A DNA stretch of 64,000 nt from Archivesica marissinica (GCA_014843695.1 CM026404.1:81367938-81431937); one strand, 5' to 3'. Shown: positions 45,142-57,373, numbered from the stretch's first letter. Made by a program: numbers and translations. The notes: generated from the sequence alone by a model not told the origin.

Positions 45142-47211
45142 GTGGCGGCCTGGAAAAGTTCACGTGTTCCGTTCTTTGCTGGTTAGACACTTGTTGATTT
45201 AATCATTCGCGGACTATTTCAATGATGTAACGTTTTTACATATATCTGGGTTGGTCCGATCTTAGCGTGTCTGGCCAACCTCCTATGCCGGTTTCCTGGT
45301 TGTCCGGTCGGTTTCCTGGTTGTCCGGTCACGTGGTAACTCCGGGTCGTTCCGGTCTGCAGTTCCACTGTTCGTTGCTTAGCCTGGTGGGCCTGTCGTCG
45401 CTCATCTGGTGATTACGTGGGTGACGTCCTTTGACGGCTATCCACACATTGGTAGTTCCCCAGCTGTTAGCATCTCACACTCCAATCCATGTTGCGTGCG
45501 GCTACAATTTTATAAGTACGTCATATTAAAGACGAGCATCTCGTATGCATGTTCATTTGTATTCCATACCTGTGACTTCACTAAGTCGGTTCCACCTGGT
45601 GTAGGCTCAGCTCCCATCTCATAGTGCCCTTCGCATCTAATTCACCAGTTTCCGCGTCAATACATACAATTTCGTGACATAGTATCAATGTTCCATGATC
45701 GACAAAGTTCCATTATACAAATTAAGTTCCAGTATATCAATGTTCCATGATCGACATTCTAATATATCAACGTTACATGATATCAATCAAGTTCCCTCAT
45801 ACATGAGTATATACATAATACGTCAATTGTACACTGCAAGCTGTGTACATAACACCTTAATTATTCACTGTACGCGGTGTATGGTTACATTAGTTCATAA
45901 CGGACGGATGCCGTATAATGTATCGGACTGGCACCATTCATACATCAGACGGACGATATCTCACAGTGACATTCACACATCCCTGACAATATAAAGTAAT
46001 TACATTCAAAGTATGCAACATGCCTTAGACTCCTTATTCCAATGGAACATGTTTCGCCATCGGGCGAACTATAGTTGTATAAATAACCACCTGGTTACTA
46101 ATTTACAATGAATGAAACCCCGGTCAGTTCTACATAATGAACTTGTTTCGTAATCAAGTGAATGCATCGTAATCAAGTGAATGCAAACTGAATACCAAGT
46201 TCTATATACTGAACTTGTTTCGCACTCAAGTGAAAGTAAACTATATACTAAACCATTGCAATAATTTACTCGAATAGCTATAACGCACAAGACACCACCT
46301 TCTGTAGGCTGGTGAAAACAGTCAAGATTCCTTGCACAATTTGGCTTTAATTATACAGTGAGAATAGTAGCCAAATCGAGTTTAAAAAGAAATATCTATA
46401 AATTGCACTTACGTGACCAAATTCTCACAACGTTTGCTCCACTCACGGTCAGTTCGTGTTGTGTCGTTTGAAGTGAATGGTAATATGTCAGGTCTCTTAC
46501 TGTGTTAAATAGTTGTTCAGCCCATGCTAATCTCACAATTCACTAAATCCCTGTGCTACCGTTATCATGTGATATGTAAAATAAACTAGTTTATAGAGGC
46601 CCTGGTATATGGATTTATTACAATAGGTTACACAGAACTAAACCTTATTATGTTATCTCTGTCCGATATTAGCCAGGAAACGCTTTAAATAGTTCCCCTA
46701 TAACATACAAGAAGATTGGATCACCTTAGATCACCATACCTCCCCTTATACTCCACATATACCTGGATCTTCGAAGATGTGTTTACCTTGATTGGAAAAC
46801 CCCTTCTATAAAATGGGAAAATGAGGCCCCGACTTAGGGTTATAATAATGTGTTCATTAATACAAGAGTCATTTTGTGACAGTGACAAATTATACATTTA
46901 CATAAATCAAGACTTGAAGTGCTACCTTGTGATTTATAAAGCCATTTATGATAATGTACCCCATTCTCGGTGTCCACTATTTGGTATCACTATTGACTCA
47001 ACTCAATTACAAAGATAACACAAGAAAAGTAAACTGTACACATATAAACTATAGGTAAGTACTTGCATACCATATAACACTTAACACATACTGGTGACAC
47101 TACACCACGTCCACAAAACAAAAAAGAATAGCATAGAAATAAACTCAGCGATTATTCTTACAAATGGCCAATCTCATACAAAGGGCAGCAACTATGGCTT
47201 TTTACTTTGTT
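45142..47211. other. No gene recognised
   Basis: About 2.1 kb. Bases 45292-45329 hold a perfect tandem duplication of a 19-20 bp unit (gtttcctggttgtccggtc). The stretch 45140-45480 is more GC-rich and starts tgtggcggcctgg, so an LTR-like element is conceivable, but no partner end was found. Small repeats (atatcaatgttccatgatcg at about 45680-45760; tcgtaatcaagtgaatgca at 46148-46185) are present. Confidence 0.45.
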
Positions 47212-48795
47212 GCAACTTCCCCACAATCTAGCACAGACCTGACACGTCACGAAACTTATCCACCCTCAGTAACCCAGCCCACATACGTTGTTTGCTTCAC
47301 CACAATCTAGCACAGATAAGACACGTCACGACACCAGTCCACCCTCAGTAACCCAACCAACATACGTTGTTTGCTTCACCACAATCTAGCACAGATAAGA
47401 CACGTCACGACACTTATCCACCCTCAGTAACCCAACCAACATACGTTGTTTGCTTCACCACAATCTAGCACGGATCTGCCACGTCACGGCACTTATCCAC
47501 CCTCAGTAACCCAGCCCACATACGTTGTTTGCTTCACCACAATCTAGCACAGATAAGATACGTCACGAAACTTATCCACCCTCAGTAACCCAACCAACAT
47601 ACGTTGTTTGCTTCACCACAATCTAGCACAGATAAGACACGTCACGAAACTTATCCACCCTCAGTAACCCAGCCACATACGTTGTTTGCTTCACCACAAT
47701 CTAGCACGGATAAGACACGTCACGAAACTTATCCACCCTCAGTAACCCAGCCCACATACGTTGTTTGCTTCACCACAATCTAGCACGGACCTGACACGTC
47801 ACGACACTTATCAACCCTCAGTAACCCAGCCCACATACGTTGTTTGCTTCACCACAATCGAGCACGGACCTGACACGTCACGACACTTATCAACCCTCAG
47901 TAACCCAGCCCACATACGTTGTTTGCTTCACCACAATCTAGCACGGACCTGACACGTCACGACACTTATCAACCCTCAGTAACCCAGCCCACATACGTTG
48001 TTTGCTTCACCACAATCGAGCACGGACCTAACACGTCACGACACTTATCAACCCTCAGTAACCCAGCCCACATACGTTGTTTGCTTCACCACAATCTAGC
48101 ACGGACCTGACACGTCACGACACTTATCAACCCTCAGTAACCCAGCCCACATACGTTGTTTGCTTCACCACAATCGAGCACGGACCTGACACGTCACGAC
48201 ACTTATCAACCCTCAGTAACCCAGCCCACATACGTTGTTTGCTTCCCCACAATCGAGCACGGACCTGAAACGTCGCAAAACTTATCTACCCTCAGTAACC
48301 CAGCCCACATACGTTGTTTGCTTCCCCACAATTTAGCACAGATAAGACACGTCACGAAACTTATCCACCCTCAGTAACCCAGCCCACATACGTTGTTTGC
48401 TTCACCACAATCGAGCACGGACCTGACACGTCACGACACTTATCAACCCTCAGTAACCCAGCCCACATACGTTGTTTGCTTCCCCACAATTTAGCACAGA
48501 TAAGACACGTCACGACACTTATCCACCCTCAGTAGCCCAGCCCACATACGTTGTTTGCTTCCCCACAATCGAGCACGGACCTGAAACGTCGCAAAACTTA
48601 TCCACCCTCAGTAACCCAACGCACATACGTTGTTTGCTTCACCACAATCTATCACAGATAAGACACGTCACGAAACTTATCCACCCTCAGTAACCCAGCC
48701 CACATACGGTGTTTGCTTCCCCACAATCCAGCACGGACCTGACACGTCACGTAACTTATCCACCTTCAATAATTCACGCCCTATCCATACCCTTG
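47212..48795. repeat. Minisatellite, 79-bp unit, about 20 copies
   Basis: Unit contains accacaatctagcacggacc tgacacgtcacgacacttat, ccctcagtaacccagcccac and atacgttgtttgcttc. Two haplotype-like variants (cagataagacacg versus cggacctgacacg) alternate. Because 79 is not a multiple of three, no ORF crosses more than about three units. Confidence 0.97.
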
Positions 48796-48851
48796 CTTCT
48801 CCACATTCAATGACACATACCTGACCCCATCAACACTTCTCAACCCTCCGT

Positions 48852-49066
48852 TTAAGTTAAAACTTTATTTATTTTACAATGATTGCAAAGCAAGTTTTAG
48901 CAACTTATATTAATCACTTTCGTTGGCGCCGGAGTACCTGGAGAAAACCCACCTGTCCAATATGGCGACCACCGTACCATCTCACATACTTCCCGGTCCG
49001 AGGATTGAAACTGGGCTGCATTGGTGAAAAGCGAGCGCGCTAACCACTGCGCTAATCGGACATCCC
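48852..49066 (-). mobile_element. SINE-C, nearly full length, between two arrays
   Basis: Tail (tgattgcaaagcaagtttta), body (ggagaaaacccacctgtcca) and head (gcgcgctaaccactgcgcta atcggaca) are in reverse orientation. The head abuts the 40-bp array and the tail lies just after the 79-bp array. Confidence 0.9.
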
Positions 49067-49067
49067 T

Positions 49068-50699
49068 CAATTGCACATGTCAGACACGTCACGTACTTCC
49101 CAACCCTCATTGCCCAGGTCAGACTCGCCGTGTAGTACCCAGCCCTCATTGCCCAGGTCAGACTCGTCAAGTACTTCCCAACCATCATTGCCCAGGTCAG
49201 ACTCGTCATGTACTTCTCAACCCTCATTGCCCAGATCAGACTCGTCACGTACTTCTCAACCCTCATTGCCCAGGTCAGACTCGCCATGTACTTCCCAACC
49301 ATCAGTGCCCAGGTCAGAGTCGTCATGTACTTCTCAACCCTCATTGCCCAGGTCAGACTCGCCATGTAGTTCCCAGCTCTCATTGCCCAGGTCAGACTCG
49401 CCATGTACTTCCCAACCCTCATTGTCCAGGTCAGACTCGCCATGTACTTCCCAACCCTCAGTGTCCAGGTCAGACTCGCTGTGTACTTCCCAACCCTCAT
49501 TGCCCATGTCAGACCGGTCGTGTCACTTCTCATCCCTCATTGCCCAGGTCAGATCGGTCGTGTCACATCCCAACCCTCATTGCCCAGGTCAGACCGGTCG
49601 TGTCACATCTCAACCCTCATTGCCCAGGTCAGACCTGTCGTGTCACTTCCCAACCCTCATTGCCCAGGTCAGACCGGTCGTGTCACTTCCCAGCCCTCAT
49701 TGCCCAGGTCAGACCGGTCGTGTCACTTCCCAACCCTCATTGCCCAGGTCAGACCGGTCGTGTCACATCCCAACCCTCATTGCCCAGGTCAGACCGGTCG
49801 TGTCACATCCCAACCATCATTGCCCAGGTCAGACCGGTCGTGTCACATCTCAACCCTCATTGCCCAGGTCAGACCGGTCGTATCACTTCCCAGCCCTCAT
49901 TGCCCAGGTCAGACCGGTCGTGTTACTTCCCAACCCTCATCGCCCAGGTCAGACCGGCGTGTCACATCCCAACCCTCATTGCCCAGGTCAGACCGGTCGT
50001 GTCACATCCCAACCCTCATTGCCCAGGTCAGACCGGTCGTGTCACATCTCAACCCTCATTGCCCAGGTCAGACCGGTCGTATCACTTCCCAGCCCTCATT
50101 GCCCAGGTCAGACCGGTCGTGTCACTTCCCAGCCTCATTGCCCAGGTCAGACTCGCCGTGTACTTCCCAACTCTCATTGCCCAGGTCAGACTTGTCGTGT
50201 CACATCACAACTCTCATTGCCCAGGTCAGACTCGCCGTGTACTTTCCAACCATCATTGCCCCCAGGTCAGACCGGTCGTGTCACATCCCAACACTCATTG
50301 CCCAGGTCAGACTCGCCGTGTACTTCCCAACCCTCATTGCCCAGGTCAGACCGGTCGTGTCACATCTCAACCCTCATTGCCCAGGTCAGACCGGTCGTGT
50401 CACATCTCAACCCTCATTGCCCAGGTCAGACTCGCCGTGTACTTCCCAATCCTCATTGCCCAGGTCAGACCGGTCGTGTCACTTCCCAACCCTCATTGTC
50501 CAGGTCAGACCGGTCGTGTCACTTCCCAGCCCCCATAGCCCAGGTCAGACCGGTCGTGTCACATCTCAACCCTCATTGCCCAGGTCAGACCGGTCGTGTC
50601 ACATCCCAACCCTCATTGCCCAGGTCAGACCGGTCGTGTCACATCCCAACCCTCATTGCCCAGGTCAGACCGGTCGTGTCACATCTCAACAATCAGTAA
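49068..50699. repeat. Minisatellite, 39-40 bp unit, about 41 copies
   Basis: Unit ccctcattgcccaggtcaga ccggtcgtgtcacttcccaa. The first dozen units are a 39-bp variant (ctcgccatgtacttccc) and the rest mostly 40 bp. Three forward frames stay open for 450-540 codons because the unit lacks stops in any register. This is compositional and not evidence of a gene. Confidence 0.97.
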
Positions 50700-50734
50700 G
50701 ACAGTTACCTTTCCTTCTTTGCTATCCAGGTCTG

Positions 50735-50839
50735 GCCCACAGAGAGAGAGATATATGTAGGGTGGGAGAGGGAGAAGGGTGAGAGAAGGGTAATGGAGAG
50801 AGAAATGCATGGAAAGAGAGAGAGAGAGAGAGAGAGAGC

Positions 50840-50881
<42 letters not shown>

Positions 50882-50885
50882 AGAG
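50735..50885. repeat. GA-rich microsatellite
   Basis: Purine-rich (GA)n with interruptions. The antisense ORFs are Ser/Leu low-complexity artefacts. Confidence 0.97.
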
Positions 50886-51163
50886 GTGATGATGATATGA
50901 TGATAACAATCCCAGTGCCGTAGCCAGAAGTTGACAATGACCGAGGAGATCCAACTAGTATGGTCCAGGGGCATGCCAACTAGCATTCAATTAGGTAAGC
51001 AAACATATACGACACCGATACACTTGTCAACTATTTGTATTACTGATGCATAACGTTTTATTTTAGCAGTAGAACACATATAACTCACATACTGGGTACT
51101 ATATGAATTGATGCACTGGTTTTGGAGCGAACGGTTGTTGCAATAATAAAAGACTTGTTTTGT

Positions 51164-51374
51164 TATAACAACTTATATTAATCACTCTCGTTGGCGCGGG
51201 TGAAAGCGTAAATGTGGTCATTCGTGTGGGAGGAAACTGGACTACCCGGAGAAAACCCACCTGTCCGATCTGGCGACCACCGTACCATCTCACATACTTC
51301 CCGGTCCGAGGATCGAACCCAGATTGCCTTGGTGAGAAGCGAGCACGCTAACCACTGCGCTAATCGGACAGCCC
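51164..51374 (-). mobile_element. SINE-C, nearly full length, minus strand
   Basis: From ataacaacttatattaatca through gggaggaaactggactaccc and gtccgaggatcgaaccc to gcgctaatcggacagccc. Head intact with both pol III boxes. The extreme 3' tail is missing. Confidence 0.9.
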
Positions 51375-51509
51375 GAAATACGGTAAACTACCTGAGTAAT
51401 CGGGGACCAACCGGTTGTCTGTTTCCCTCTATTATTGTATGTCATTACTTCCAAATTCTAACCGAGTCGAGTGCCTCATTCCCCTCAGTGTGGCTACGAG
51501 TCTTATTAT

Positions 51510-53450
51510 CAGTGGCGTAGCCAGGATTTTATTTTGGGGGGGGGGCATACTGACCGAATGTCCGTTATAGCCGGACGACCGAGTGCGGCGTAGCCGCACG
51601 AGGTATATAGGGGGTTAGGGGGTTCTCCCCCCTGAAAATGTTGGAAACTAGATTACTGGAGAAGCGATCTGGAGGTGTTTCCGAATCAGAATCATACTCG
51701 AAAAATGTCATGACATTTCACAACAAAAATGGAAAATCAAATAATCAGGACACAATACAAGCTCACAAATAGCAATATCCCCTTATCCTTGAACGTTCAT
51801 GAGCTATTGAGAACAAGTCCTATATATATACTTATACTAAGTCGCTCTTTATATTCCAGATCAACTTTAAATTTTCGTGAAAAAATGCATAATTATTTTA
51901 CTATGACTACAGTCCAAATGCATAGTACCTGAATTGAGAGTATCATGAGTATGCGTGGTTAATTTCACAATTCGTATAAGTGATTCACCTGAGAAAGATC
52001 ACAATGTTTTAACCGCGTTAAAAATCACTTGAAAACTAATCGACGATTGGTTCGGCCGAATTCATCAATAACGTCACTATGAATTAGTGAAATGTCCTTG
52101 TTGATATAAAGATGGGCTAGGCCATTCAGTCTCTCTTCGTGCATGGTGGACCGCAGATATGATTTTATCAATTTCAGAGCACTGAATGAGCGTTCACCTG
52201 TTGCGGTGGTCACCGGTAGAGTTGCGAAAATTCGCAGCAGAGTCTCGTTGATGGGATAAGTCCCGAGAGTCGCCGCAACCGCCACGGCATCCACGACTCG
52301 TTTCAGAATCTCGATGGAATCACGGGTGGTCACCTGTCGGGCCCAGTACGCCTTCCAAAACATTACTTCCGCGTTCAGACACTCTATTGCTCCTGGAAGG
52401 AATGGGTGGTATAACTGGGCGGCTTCGAGGAGGTCGCCTGCGGCGTAATCATTGCAGTATGCTGGAAGTAGCAAACTGAGCACATAGGCTTTGGCACCGT
52501 GCAATCTGAATCGCTCATCGAGCTGGATTATGCAGACGTCGAGATACGGGATGAAAATCGAACGTCTGTAATAAACTTCTAGCGTGTCGGCCGGATGATT
52601 GGACCTCTGCGTCTGCCTGTCGGTCATTCTGGGCACGGTTATCTCTTCACCAAACAATCCTTGTGCACGTCCGAAAATGTCCCCGAAGACTTGGTCTTAT
52701 CTGTTGCAGGACTTTGGCACAGTCCTGGACACTGTCCATTGCATGGTGAATGTCTTGAGCCTCGGCCTGAAGCTTCACCGATAGTGGCTTCGTAATATCC
52801 AGCACCGAGAGGAGTACCTCTAGGGCAACCAAGAAGGTGCCATTGTCTATTGCTGAAGAGAATATTAGCGCCTTACCGACGCAATCAGCACGGGGCCATA
52901 GGCTTATGTTCTGTAGGGACATTTTGATAGCCGGTAACAGCTCTTTGAAGATCCGCACGGCTTCCTGGCGCTCCACCCATCTGGTGGTACAGTGGAGCTT
53001 CAGACGTGAATGGGCGGTCTCACTACACTCCTCCTGGATAGCTGCTTCAAGATTCAATACTCTTTTATTAGAGTCACAGAAAAACACAGCAATTTCCTGC
53101 ATAAGCGTCACTGCCGTACGAATTTCTGGTACCTCCCCTGCCTTCATTAGACATAGATTTAGCGAATGCGATACGCAATGTGTGTAACTAGCAGACGGGC
53201 ATTGCCCCCGCACGTGCTTCTGAACACCATTTTTATGTCCCGACATTGCTGCGGCTCCATCATATCCCTGTCCAACCATATTGGGAGGGGTCAGAAAAGT
53301 TGGGAAATTTGTGAAAGTTTCAATTGCCAGAGATGCAATCTGCGGCTATTTTAGACGCCGTAAGAAGTAGTTGTATTATGTAGTATTGGTCTTGCCTGGC
53401 CCTGAGGGGGGGGGGGGGCATGGCACAATGCCCCCCTAAATACGCTACTG
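51510..53450 (-). mobile_element. hAT-superfamily DNA transposon, defective, with perfect 8-bp duplication
   Basis: A 1941-bp element flanked by cttattat on both sides (51502-51509 and 53451-53458); 8-bp duplications are the hAT hallmark. Short inverted ends: left cagtggcgtagcc, right (complement) cagtagcgtattt, each followed by a long G-run. Inside is a frameshifted transposase on the minus strand (52025-53279). Full hAT elements are usually longer, and the N-terminal part of the gene is missing, so this is an internally deleted copy. Insertion looks fairly recent because the duplication is unmutated. Confidence 0.93.
52025..53279 (-). pseudogene. hAT transposase remnant (ZMYM1/DUF4371-like type), frameshifted
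   Basis: Two overlapping minus-strand frames: 53279-52647 and 52657-52025. The first has GQGYDGAAAMSG, THCVSHSLNLCL and a CTTRWVERQE motif, matching the second catalytic D, the H and the conserved W region of hAT transposases. The second has TTATGERSFSALKLIKSYLR STM, the C-terminal dimerisation block with the catalytic E, and then GLAHLYINKDI. A one-base shift near 52650 breaks the gene. Upstream of 53279 only about 30 more in-frame codons precede a stop, so the zinc finger and the first catalytic D are gone. Not functional. It could still be a source of domesticated sequence, but nothing here shows that. Confidence 0.9.
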
Positions 53451-53458
53451 CTTATTAT

Positions 53459-54061
53459 ACAAGATATTGATGAATAATTAATAGTTTACAACAAATAAAA
53501 TTAACATTCAGACATACTGACCTAAAATGGATATTTAAATCCAACAATATCATTATATATTGACATTAATAGAATAATTAGTAGCGAACTAATTTGAATT
53601 GATCTCAAGTAGTGTTATTACGTGACATGCGTCCTCGTGATCCATCGCGGGCAAGTAATAAACCTGTTCAAATAACTTATCCCAATCGCGGGGATGGGCG
53701 GTAAATCGCATGGTATCACCACATCATAGTACTTATTGTATATGTGCGGAATGTCAATAAACCCACATGAAGGACTATATGTCAGTGCACTGATATGAAT
53801 ACGCATACTACTATTGTTTGGCAATATTACACTGAGACATTTGCATATTCCGTGAACTTACTTCGTTAATAATCGGATTTCCGAAGTAAACTATGAGCTT
53901 TAGATTATGGTACACTTACTTACTGACTTGATTCAAATATTAACGGTAACAACCTAACGCATGCCCTGGTCGTACGTAGTTCACGGAAACTTACGAAGGC
54001 TTTGGCGGAGATTAATGAGTCTCAGTTTAATGTTGCCAAGTAATAACTTGACATAATGACG
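53459..54061. other. No feature recognised
   Basis: About 600 bases of anonymous DNA. Confidence 0.5.
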
Positions 54062-54142
54062 ATGATAATAATAATAATATATTAATAATAATAATAATAT
54101 AATAATAATAATAATACTATAATAATATAATAATAATATAAG
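54062..54142. repeat. (AAT)n microsatellite
   Basis: About 80 bases of aataat repeats with interruptions. Confidence 0.95.
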
Positions 54143-54201
54143 ACTTTATTTTGAGAGAGAAATAATCTGAACTATCAAATCGATCTACCACTAGATCCTC
54201 A

Positions 54202-54646
54202 CAGTGGCATAGCTAGGTCATACTATGCAGGGAACACATTGAGGGGCACACTCTTTAGTGAGGATGCACACATTTTAAGGTGAACTTTCTGTAAAACAGT
54301 TCCTGCAATTATAAATAATATTTCGGCAATTATGAACACTATATGACCTATTATATTTTTCTTGCAATTACATAGTGTCACCAAAAAAATACATATTCTC
54401 TTAAAATAGACTATATTTTGCAAATCATTATTAAGTCAATTTCTCACACTAATTTTGATTTCAGAAACTAGGTAGGCACGATCAATACATTGAGCATCGA
54501 GGGTACACTGGTGGTGGAGGGTCTGGGGACACGCTCACCCAGGAAAAGTGTGAAGCCTAGAACGCCGATTGTGCACTTAGAGATGTGTTTTTTCTCTCTC
54601 AAATTCAGTCGAAAGTTGTTCTACATAGACGATAATTATGGCACTG
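54202..54646. mobile_element. Possible non-autonomous hAT element
   Basis: Left end cagtggcatagctagg closely resembles the hAT end at 51510. The right end tatggcactg is roughly inverted to it. The interior includes ggggcacac and gggtctggggacac stretches typical of such elements. The 8 bases outside the ends (gatcctca and ctaatcgg) do not match, so the boundaries are uncertain. Confidence 0.45.
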
Positions 54647-54654
54647 CTAATCGG

Positions 54655-54944
54655 TGTGTTTTTACGTTTATTTATCGTCGCTACCGGTTGCCCATATGAG
54701 CGACGCCTCCTAAACAGATTAGTCACTTTAGATTTTTGGAGGATAGTGCATGATACAGACAGAGACCCATTCCAGAGTCTCCTCTGGTTCTTTTACGTGC
54801 ACGGTGTACAGCACCGACACGAGACCTCGGTTTAAAGTCCCATCTGAAAGACTGTTAATTGTATTAGGGTCAGACGGGGCATCGAACATGCGATCCCTGG
54901 AGTACCAGTCCAACGTGTTAACTACTGGACTACATATCCGTCTG
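54655..54944 (-). mobile_element. SINE-A, full length, minus strand
   Basis: From tgtgtttttacgtttattta to catatccgtctg, with head (ccagtccaacgtgttaacta) and body intact. It lies almost directly after the possible hAT end at 54646. Confidence 0.92.
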
Positions 54945-55215
54945 TTCCGCACACCGTTGGTTACAGCGGACACATGCTATAGCGGTTCTGTTGTACTAAG
55001 GGAGGTAACTGTTACACGACTGAGTTAATGTGTCCACACAGTTGGTATTGCCAACACAAACTTGCGGTACCAAATGTGTGAAACCCATATACAAACAAAT
55101 TCCACTAGACTAGTATCCTCATATACCATAATAAAACTCTAGAGTCGGTATTATATATTGTTATTAAAAATTGCTTAGTTTGAATTATGAAGAATCGTTT
55201 TTTTTTATTATACAC
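54945..55215. other. No feature recognised
   Basis: About 270 bases of anonymous DNA between two SINEs. Confidence 0.5.
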
Positions 55216-55433
55216 ATTTTAGCTCGATTGCGAAACAAGTTCTTATAACTTATATAAATCACTCTCGAGACCTCATTCCTGGTGGAATTCATCGCCACGA
55301 GGGAGAGAGAATGGGCAACGTGGAATTTAAATGCCTTGCCTAGGGGCATAATCGTAAAGGCTACAGCGGGGCTCGAACTCCGGACCGTTCGCACCTGAGG
55401 CGAACGCGACCCACTGCGCTATTACAACTTCCA
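55216..55433 (-). mobile_element. SINE-B, full length, minus strand
   Basis: Tail (ttttagctcgattgcgaaac), body (cctggtggaattcatcgcca) and head (gctcgaactccggaccgttc ... gcgctattacaac) are all present. Confidence 0.9.
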
Positions 55434-55509
55434 CAATCGTTTCCGATAGCCTGTAATGCAATGCTTGTTTGGTTATTGTTGTGGTTTAAATTGTACTAAC
55501 AACTTAGGT

Positions 55510-55725
55510 GATATGGTGACTCTCCAGCTATCCATGATGGAGTAAGACCTCGGGTGCCCCTCCGAACGGTATTTCAGGCACCATCCGGGTAGAACCACCG
55601 GTCTTCTGCATGCAAGCTTCCTCGCAGTAAAGAATTCGACATCCACAATGGGATTAGAAACCACAGCGGTGAGGGGCAAGCGATTTGAAGTCAACTAACT
55701 TTCCCACTTGGTCACGGAGGTCCTT
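55510..55725 (-). mobile_element. SINE-E, minus strand
   Basis: Contains ggtgactctccagctatcca, ggtatttcaggcaccatccg, acaatgggattagaaaccac and a head ending cttggtcacggaggtcc. This is the best-preserved SINE-E here. The head is Ser/Leu-like with a long variable arm. Confidence 0.8.
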
Positions 55726-55794
55726 AATGGAACATTCTTATATAAAACCTATAAAGCATTTCTATGAGACTTTAAGATGAGATCTTATGTATGT

Positions 55795-55912
55795 GCTTTA
55801 CACCGTGCACTGTATCATTGCACACTCCTCCAAAAATCTAAAATGACTAATCTCTTCAGGAGGCGTCGCTCATATGGGCAACCGATAGCGACGATAAATA
55901 ACGTAAAACACA
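55795..55912 (+). mobile_element. SINE-A 3' half, internally deleted
   Basis: The stretch gctttacaccgtgcac joins directly to tgtatcattgcacactcctc, dropping the agaaccagaggagac segment, then continues to gcgacgataaataacgtaaa. Confidence 0.85.
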
Positions 55913-56157
55913 TATACATTTAGTCAATTGTTTTCTAACATGTTCATATCCATGATGATTCGCCACGTGAGACAATCTCTATTCAACATCCGCTATTGCG
56001 TCAGGCATGCGCACTGGCATTGTGTACATCTGTCTGTTCATAAAAAGTGCACGTATACGACCGTGCTATAATTATTTGATCATTTCCAGTTCTGTGCGAA
56101 TATTTTTTAACACAGACATTCACAAGTATAATTGCTGGGCCTTTGTACCTAAAATAA

Positions 56158-56176
56158 AGCCTTAGTCACAACTGCC
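56158..56176 (+). repeat. Harbinger left terminal inverted repeat
   Basis: A 19-bp end, preceded by TAA at 56155-56157. It differs from the right end at one base (T versus C at the fifth position). Confidence 0.93.
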
Positions 56177-56299
56177 CGTACGGGCTGGTACGGGCAGTGT
56201 ACGGTGGAAAACATCGGCAAATTTTAAAAAATTGCAAGGAGCACGTACGTGTTCCGTACTTTTTTTCAAGGTCGCAGGCAGCTCGCAAAGTCCGCAGAC

Positions 56300-56322
56300 A
56301 AGTTTTGGTCTGACCAAAACTT
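56300..56322. promoter_or_regulatory. Perfect 11-bp palindrome in Harbinger subterminal region
   Basis: The arm aagttttggtc, one base, then its complement gaccaaaactt. It lies 140 bp from the left end, among repeated gtacgt/cgtgcg motifs. It may be a binding site for the accessory protein or transposase. No second copy was seen at the right end. Confidence 0.35.
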
Positions 56323-56717
56323 TTCTGCGTCTAGTCCACGATCGACAGCCCATGAACAGCACGCAGGAAACACGTACTACCTCCGCAAGGGGAGAGCACG
56401 ACAGGCGTGGGTTGGTGTCACGGCTCAAACCTTCCCGGTTGAGAAAAAAGCGCGCGAACTACGTAGGCAGGACGCGCGAAGCACGCACGTGTGACTCACT
56501 CACCCCGTGCATGCCTCTTGCGTGACACGTGCGGTACGCACGGATGTCCAATCGCAGGGGAAAACGTGGCACCCACGTGCGTTCCACGTGTGTACAAACC
56601 GCGGCAGGTATATGAAGGCCCCGGAAAACTCACTTTCAATCAGTCGCTCACAGCTTCGACGAAGGCATCACTGCAGCACTTTGGAGAATGTTCACTATTT
56701 CCTGGATTTAATTCCCA

Positions 56718-57114
56718 ATGCCTGGCCCAAGGATGACAGCCAATTCCAAGGGGGCAGGACGTTGGAAGAAGACCCACAGAAAGGAGACACGGCGTGCAGC
56801 TTCACCTGAATATGCTGACACTGACGTGCAGGACACTCAGGCAACATCATCTCGCGAGAGGGAAGAGGCAGTGTCCCCTCCAGCAGAGGAGGAAGCAGGA
56901 GATAGCGGCGCTGGTAGCCCGAGCACCGTTGCCAGCCTTAACGGAAAGCGGCCCACCACCTCCAGCTACAACTTCCCGGCTGATCTGGAGCAGAGATTTG
57001 TAGAATTTTTTGAAGCAAATGACTGCTTTTATAATAAGGAATCGGAGTTATTCGCAAACAGTGTTCACAAGAGCAGACTCCTCCGAGACCTGGCGAATGA
57101 GGCAAACACAGACC
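56718..57114 (+). CDS. Harbinger accessory DNA-binding protein (MADF/Myb-like), exon 1
   Basis: Encodes residues 1-132 plus the first base of codon 133. Residues 1-85 are a basic then acidic, Ser/Pro-rich leader. From about residue 89 a MADF-type (Myb/SANT-like) domain begins: LEQRFVEFFEANDCFYNKES then a KSRLLRDLANEANTD helix. In PIF/Harbinger transposons this second protein binds the ends and carries the transposase into the nucleus. The ATG at 56718 is the first in this frame after a tatatgaag motif at about 56608 and a tcaatcagt initiator-like site; MTAN five codons later is an alternative. The exon ends at 57114 before a strong donor, gtgagt, in phase 1. Confidence 0.8.
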
Positions 57115-57373
57115 GTGAGTACAAATACTTTATTAATTTCCTAAATTCAGGGACTCCAGTTGTATATGTACTAGTAGTGGCAATTCAAGTGCCAATAGTG
57201 AGGGGCCCGTTTATCATGCGCTAAAATATGGTGAACCACCTACACTTTCATATGGTGTTTTACATTTAAAAACATGCTATATACATCTGTGAGGAAATGT
57301 GATGTGAAATCGTGACTTACAATGTCACTTTATGTCATACTGACATAATATTGTACTTTTTGTCTGCTTTCAG

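Noticed and set aside
45142..45660. Solo LTR starting tgtggcggcctgg
   Set aside because: GC shift and a TG start are suggestive, but no matching CA end, polypurine tract, or flanking duplication was found.
49021..50782. ORFs of 459-542 codons in three forward frames
   Set aside because: All come from the 39-40 bp minisatellite. The frames are open together, show no start context or domain, and are translations of the same unit in different registers.
52837..53187. 116-codon + strand ORF
   Set aside because: Antisense shadow of the hAT transposase remnant.
56232..56525. ORFs of 81-97 codons in the Harbinger left subterminal region
   Set aside because: GC-rich sequence with few stops. No domain, and they lie upstream of the MADF-like gene where binding-site repeats are expected.
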